Source of the DNA: Cryptosporangium phraense
GTDB lineage: Bacteria > Actinomycetota > Actinomycetes > Mycobacteriales > Cryptosporangiaceae
Reading direction: 5' to 3'
Assembly: GCF_006912135.1 (NCBI RefSeq)
Contig: NZ_VIRS01000020.1
Coordinates: 62,001 to 126,000, forward strand
DNA: 64,000 bases
The notes beneath the pieces were generated by a model. It was not told the DNA's origin. It worked only from the letters and a program-made list of their open reading frames with translations, and searched no databases. Below are positions 60,244 through 64,000 of the stretch, one piece after another (position 1 is the first letter of the stretch; every line of letters begins with the position of its first letter). Position numbers and translations under genes: made by a program.

Positions 60244-60947
60244 CCGCTGCCGAGCGCCTCGATGACGGGTAGCGGCCCGTCCGACCGGATGGTTTCGCCC
60301 CGCCTCGAGACGCGCGCCGTCCGCACGCGGGTCATGACGGCTGGCCTGGTGCCGGTCACGGGCGCCGCCCGTATGCCGGCCGTGGCCGGCGGCCGTCCGA
60401 ACCGACCACGCGCGAGTTCCGGGCCCGCGCCTCGTGCGCGAACCGAACCCTCTCAGCGCGGGCCCTCCCGCCGTACCTCAGCACCTCTCCATGATGCCGG
60501 GCGCTCACGACGAACGGCCCGCGACCCGTTCTTCGGCGGGGTGGAGCGATTGAGATCGGCGACGAGGGGCTCCGCCAACGATCGCTCCACGCGGCGCGCC
60601 GGGCGACCCCGACCGCGCGGCCGGGGCCGGCCCGCCCGCTGGGTAGGCCCGAACCGCCCCCGCCGCGGTACGGGCCTGGCGCGGCCGTGCGGAGCGCTGC
60701 GGCCCTGGTGTGGTGCGATCTGGGGTGGCGTGGGCCCGCAGCTCGGTGCAGGTTTCGGTCGGCGAAGTGTCGGTGGCGGTCGTCAGGCATCACCTCGCCC
60801 CGCCGGAGTACTTCGCGGCCCGCGGCCGTCGAGGCCCGTCCCGTCGTCGGGGCGCCGCCCCTCCGGCCCGGCGCGTGTACGGCACAGGTTCCCGGGTAGG
60901 CGGCCGGTAAGTTGGCCACGCCGGCGTGCCTGTCCGAAGGGAACACG
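60244..60947. other. 704-bp gap before cydA
   Basis: No credible gene on either strand; apparent frames are Arg/Ala/Pro-rich noise. Near cydA, GAAGGGA is the ribosome site. I see no Rex-type operator or clear -10. CCGCGGCC-type runs are composition rather than structured repeats. Confidence 0.5.
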
Positions 60948-62315
60948 ATGGTCGAACTGCTCGCAGCCGACCCTGAGCAACTGCTCCCCGCCCGGGAGCA
61001 GATGGCGTTCACGCTGGGATTCCACATCATCCTGGTCCCGTTCGGAGTCGCGTTCACGTTCCTCATGCTCATCGCGAACTACCGGGCCCTCCGCCACGGC
61101 GACGAAACCGCGCTCCTGCTCGCCCGCCGCTGGTCCCAGGTCGCCGCGGTCCTGTTCGCGGTCGGCGCCGTCTCCGGCACCGTCCTGAGCTTCGAACTCG
61201 GCCTGCTCTGGCCCGGCCTGATGGGCAAGTACGGAGCCGCGTTCGGGATCCCGTTCGCGATCGAGGGCCTCTTCTTCTTCCTCGAGGCCATCTTCGTCGC
61301 GATCTACATCTACGGCTGGGACCGCATGAAGCCCTGGCCGCACTTCTGGTCCGGCGTCCCCGTCGTCCTGTCCGGCGTCGGCGGGACGTCGTCGGTGGTG
61401 GCCGCGAACGCCTGGATGAACCAGCCCGGCGGCTTCACGCTGCGCGACGGGAAGATCGTCGACGTCCAGCCGCTGCAGGTGATCTTCAACGACGCGTTCT
61501 GGTACGAGGCGCTGCACATGCTGCTGGCCGCGTACATGGTCGCCGGGTTCACGGTGGCCGGCGTCTACGCGGTCGGGATGCTGCGCGGCCGCCGCGACCG
61601 CTACCACCGGCTCGGCCTGCTGATCCCGCTCACCGTGGCCGCGCTCGTCACGCCCGTACAGATCTTCGTCGGCGACGTCGCCGCCCGCGAGGTGTTCCAC
61701 AACGAACCGGCCAAGTTCGCCGCGATCGAAGCGCTGTACGAGACCGGCACGCACGTCCCCGAGGAGCTCGGCGGCTACTACGACGGCAACGCGCTGCACT
61801 ACGGCATCAGCATCCCGTCCGGCGCGTCGATCCTGTCCGGCTACAAGCCGTCGACCGAGATCAAGGGCCTGGAGGAGGTCCCGGCCGACGTCCGGCCGAC
61901 CGACCGGGCGGTGACGATCGTCCACCTGAGCTTCGACGTGATGGTCGGGATCGGGTTCGCGCTGCTGGCGCTGTCGGCCTGGTTCGGCTGGGTGTACTGG
62001 CGGAAACGCGCGCTCCCCGGGTCGAACTGGTTCTACCGGGCGGTCGCGGTCAGCGGGGTGGCCGCGGTGGTCGCGCTGGAGGCCGGCTGGGTGACCACCG
62101 AGGTGGGGCGCCAACCCTGGACCGTCGTGGGAGAGCTGCTCACCCGGGACGCGGTGACTACCGAGGGCAACATCTGGCTGCTCTACGTGGCCACGCTGGT
62201 GCTGTACGCGGTGGTCGGCGCGGCCACGTTCTACGTCCTGCGTCTCCTGCGGAGACGGTGGCGGGAGTCGGACGCGGAGACCGACGTGCCCTACGGACCC
62301 GAGGCGTCGGCATGA
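60948..62315 (+). CDS. cydA: Cytochrome bd ubiquinol oxidase subunit I
   Basis: 455 residues, about nine membrane helices. A heme-ligand His lies in FTLGFHIILVPFGV near residue 26, another in WYEALHMLLAAYMV; the GRQPW motif (TTEVGRQPWTVVGELL) is present. The quinone loop is short, as in the CIO/short-Q-loop class of actinobacteria. The enzyme reduces O2 with quinol at high affinity. ATG 60948 follows GAAGGGA. Stop overlaps cydB by 4 bp. cydCD are not in the window. Confidence 0.93.
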   Translation: MVELLAADPEQLLPAREQMAFTLGFHIILVPFGVAFTFLMLIANYRALRHGDETALLLARRWSQVAAVLFAVGAVSGTVLSFELGLLWPGLMGKYGAAFGIPFAIEGLFFFLEAIFVAIYIYGWDRMKPWPHFWSGVPVVLSGVGGTSSVVAANAWMNQPGGFTLRDGKIVDVQPLQVIFNDAFWYEALHMLLAAYMVAGFTVAGVYAVGMLRGRRDRYHRLGLLIPLTVAALVTPVQIFVGDVAAREVFHNEPAKFAAIEALYETGTHVPEELGGYYDGNALHYGISIPSGASILSGYKPSTEIKGLEEVPADVRPTDRAVTIVHLSFDVMVGIGFALLALSAWFGWVYWRKRALPGSNWFYRAVAVSGVAAVVALEAGWVTTEVGRQPWTVVGELLTRDAVTTEGNIWLLYVATLVLYAVVGAATFYVLRLLRRRWRESDAETDVPYGPEASA

Positions 62316-63334
62316 GCACGTTCGCCGCCGTCGTGCTGTTCGTCGGCGTCGTCGCCTACGCGGTGTTCGGCGGCGCCGACTACGGCGCCGGGTTCTGGGA
62401 CCTCACGGCCGGCGGTGCCGTCCGCGGCCGCGAGCCGCGGCACCTCGTCGACACGACCCTGGCCCCCGTGTGGGAGGCCAACCACGTCTGGCTGATCTTC
62501 TGTCTGGTCATGCTCTGGACGGGTTTCCCGGCGACGTTCGCGGCCATCACGACGACGCTCTACGTGCCGCTCGGGCTGGCCGCGCTCGGCATCGTCGTCC
62601 GCGGCTCGGGGTTCGCGTTCCGCAAAGTCGTGGTGCACACCGAGCAGCAGCGGGTCACCGGAGCCGCGTTCGCCACGTCGTCGGTGATCACCCCGTTCTT
62701 TCTCGGCACGGTGGCCGGGGGCGTCGCGTCCGGACGGGTGCCGGCCGACGGGCACGGGGACGCGATCACCAGCTGGCTCAACCCGACGTCGCTGCTCGGC
62801 GGCGTGCTGGCCGTGCTCGTGTGCGCGTTCGTCGCCGCGGTGTTCCTGACCGCCGAGGCGCGCAGGCGTCCGGTGCCCGCGGCCGAGCTGGAGCGCCGGA
62901 AGATCGCCGACCTGGGGACCTGGTTCCGGCGCCGGGCCCAGGTGTCGGCGGTGGCCACCGGCGTCGTCGCGCTGGCCGGCATCGCGATCCTGCGCGCCGA
63001 CTCGCCCCGGCTGTTCGACGGGCTGCTCTCCCGCGGCCTCCCGTTCGTGGTGGTCTCCGGGCTCTGCGGGGTCGGCGCGCTGGTGCTGCTGGGCCGGGCC
63101 GCGCCCCGGGTGCTGCAGGGGCTGGCGGTGACCGCGGCCGGGACGATCGTCGCCGGCTGGGGCGTCGCCCAGTATCCGTACCTGCTCGGCACCCACGTGA
63201 CGATCGCCGAGGGCGCGGCCCCGTCATCGACTCTCTGGGCTCTGACGATCATCGCCACGATCGCGCTGCTGATCGTCGTCCCCTCGCTGTCGTTGCTGTT
63301 CGTGCTGCAGCAACGCGGCCGCCTGCAGCACTAG
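62312..63334 (+). CDS. cydB: Cytochrome bd ubiquinol oxidase subunit II
   Basis: 340 residues, about eight to nine helices. FGGADYGAGFWDLTAGG and PVWEANHVWLIFCLVMLWTGFP are conserved CydB segments. It pairs with CydA as a structural and quinol-oxidising partner. ATG overlaps the cydA stop (ATGA). A hairpin follows 6 bp after the stop. Confidence 0.93.
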   Translation: MSTFAAVVLFVGVVAYAVFGGADYGAGFWDLTAGGAVRGREPRHLVDTTLAPVWEANHVWLIFCLVMLWTGFPATFAAITTTLYVPLGLAALGIVVRGSGFAFRKVVVHTEQQRVTGAAFATSSVITPFFLGTVAGGVASGRVPADGHGDAITSWLNPTSLLGGVLAVLVCAFVAAVFLTAEARRRPVPAAELERRKIADLGTWFRRRAQVSAVATGVVALAGIAILRADSPRLFDGLLSRGLPFVVVSGLCGVGALVLLGRAAPRVLQGLAVTAAGTIVAGWGVAQYPYLLGTHVTIAEGAAPSSTLWALTIIATIALLIVVPSLSLLFVLQQRGRLQH

Positions 63335-63340
63335 GCCCAA

Positions 63341-63364
63341 GGCCGCCCGCAAGGGCGGGCGGCC
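63341..63364 (+). terminator. Hairpin between cydB and the convergent dehydrogenase
   Basis: GGCCGCCCGC and GCGGGCGGCC form a perfect 10-bp stem with an AAGG loop. Being symmetrical, it can end both transcripts. Confidence 0.7.
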
Positions 63365-63376
63365 GGTCCGGCCGGG

Positions 63377-64000
63377 TCAGGGCTCGAAGACCGCGCGGAC
63401 GCAGTCGTCCTTCTTGTCCTTGAACAGCGCATATCCCCGAGGCCCGTCCGCGAGCGGCAGCACGTGGGTGGCCAGGTGCTCGGTGCGCAGCTCGCCGCGC
63501 TGCATCCGCTCGAGCAGCATCGGGATGTACCGCTGGCCGTGCATCTGGGCCCCGCGCAGCGTCAGGCCCTTGTTCATCACCGCGCCGAGGGGGAACTTGT
63601 CGACGACCCCGGCGAACACGCCGAGCACGAACACCGAACCGCCCTTGCGGCAGTGGTAGATCGCCTCGCGGACCGCGGTCGGCCGGTCGGTCTGCAGCCG
63701 CAACTGCTGCTTGACCTGGTCGTACGCGAAGTCCGGACCGGGTGAGTGGGCCTCCATTCCGACCGCCTCGATGCACACGTCCGGGCCGCGTCCGCCGGTC
63801 CGCTCGCGCAGCTCGCCCCCGACGTCGGTGTGCTCGTAGTTGAGCGTCTCCGCACCGACGTGCTGTCGCACCTGCTCGAGGCGGTACTCGTACCGGTCGA
63901 TGACGACGACCCGCTCGGCCCCGAGCAGGATCGCGGCCCGGGCGGCCATCTGCCCGACGGCTCCCGCGCCCCAGACCGCGACGACGTCCCCGGGCCCGAC
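63377..64000 (-). CDS. Zinc-dependent alcohol dehydrogenase (partial, N-terminus off window)
   Basis: The C-terminal part of an MDR dehydrogenase; coding continues past base 64000. PGDVVAVWGAGAVGQMAARAAILLGAERVVVIDRYEYRLEQVRQHVGAETLNYE is the NAD-binding half (GAGAVG). FKDKKDDCVRAVFEP ends the protein. The RGPDVCIEAVGMEAHS insert and long GGRGPD region resemble glutathione-independent formaldehyde dehydrogenase-type enzymes. Zinc ligands lie in the missing N-terminal part. An ATG at 63949 is internal, not the start. Confidence 0.85.
   Translation of the reverse strand, partial: VGPGDVVAVWGAGAVGQMAARAAILLGAERVVVIDRYEYRLEQVRQHVGAETLNYEHTDVGGELRERTGGRGPDVCIEAVGMEAHSPGPDFAYDQVKQQLRLQTDRPTAVREAIYHCRKGGSVFVLGVFAGVVDKFPLGAVMNKGLTLRGAQMHGQRYIPMLLERMQRGELRTEHLATHVLPLADGPRGYALFKDKKDDCVRAVFEP

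Noticed and set aside
60356-61072. Leftward 238-codon frame upstream of cydA
   Set aside because: It overlaps the start of cydA antisense, has noise-like composition and no domain.

Overview
The window looks like chromosome from a free-living, large-genome actinomycete (Actinomycetota). Third codon positions are almost all G or C, GTG starts are common, several genes look leaderless, and the families are typical of soil actinomycetes: a nicotinoprotein-type (NDMA-dependent) alcohol dehydrogenase, a TIGR03086 DinB-fold protein, PaaX, a SCO2524-family gene and many TetR regulators. The genus cannot be fixed from the sequence alone. All functions below are read from motifs and remembered family features; no database search was run.

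1-16.8 kb is mainly a phosphonate locus. A phosphatase-type nuclease and a deaminating FAD oxidoreductase (TIGR03364 type) run leftward. They face a GntR/UTRA regulator and a phosphonatase-like HAD hydrolase. Next come PhnF and, divergent from it, the tightly overlapping C-P lyase operon phnG-H-I-J-K-L-(DUF1045)-phnM. The transporter (tandem-fused PhnE, PhnC, PhnD) is on the opposite strand, and a Zn-dependent alcohol dehydrogenase closes the region. phnN and phnP are not seen; the DUF1045 protein carries the two HxT motifs of 2H phosphoesterases and is a candidate for the PhnP step.

16.9-26.3 kb is accessory. It holds a large STAND protein (DUF4062-like, NB-ARC, 14 WD40 repeats), a frameshifted SCO2524-family gene, a universal stress protein, and a P-loop kinase with a secreted or anchored beta-helix protein. 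The last two lie between two direct copies of a ~110-bp non-coding repeat, with a possible transposase scrap beyond the second copy.

26.3-46.6 kb is mixed metabolism. It has argG with a divergent TetR; an ArsR-type regulator with a membrane serine hydrolase; dienelactone hydrolase; an FAD aromatic hydroxylase with a monooxygenase and TetR; a MetE-like protein; an amino-acid-type ABC transporter with a CapA-like protein; a MarR-controlled catabolic operon (SDR, amidohydrolase, CoA ligase, MaoC); an AAA+ ATPase; PaaX; a DinB-fold protein; and a cold-shock protein.

46.6-51.1 kb is rich in repeats. It has a gene-free 1.4-kb stretch with a 56-58-bp minisatellite, a TetR with an EAGxPx repeat insert, an FAD monooxygenase with a His-Gly insert, and a 169-bp hairpin element whose ends supply the stop codons of both flanking genes.

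51.1-64 kb carries a DUF3604/PHP-like protein with a glycine-betaine-type ABC transporter, a TetR/P450 pair, an L-2-hydroxyglutarate oxidase-like protein, cydAB, and the 3' end of a zinc alcohol dehydrogenase.
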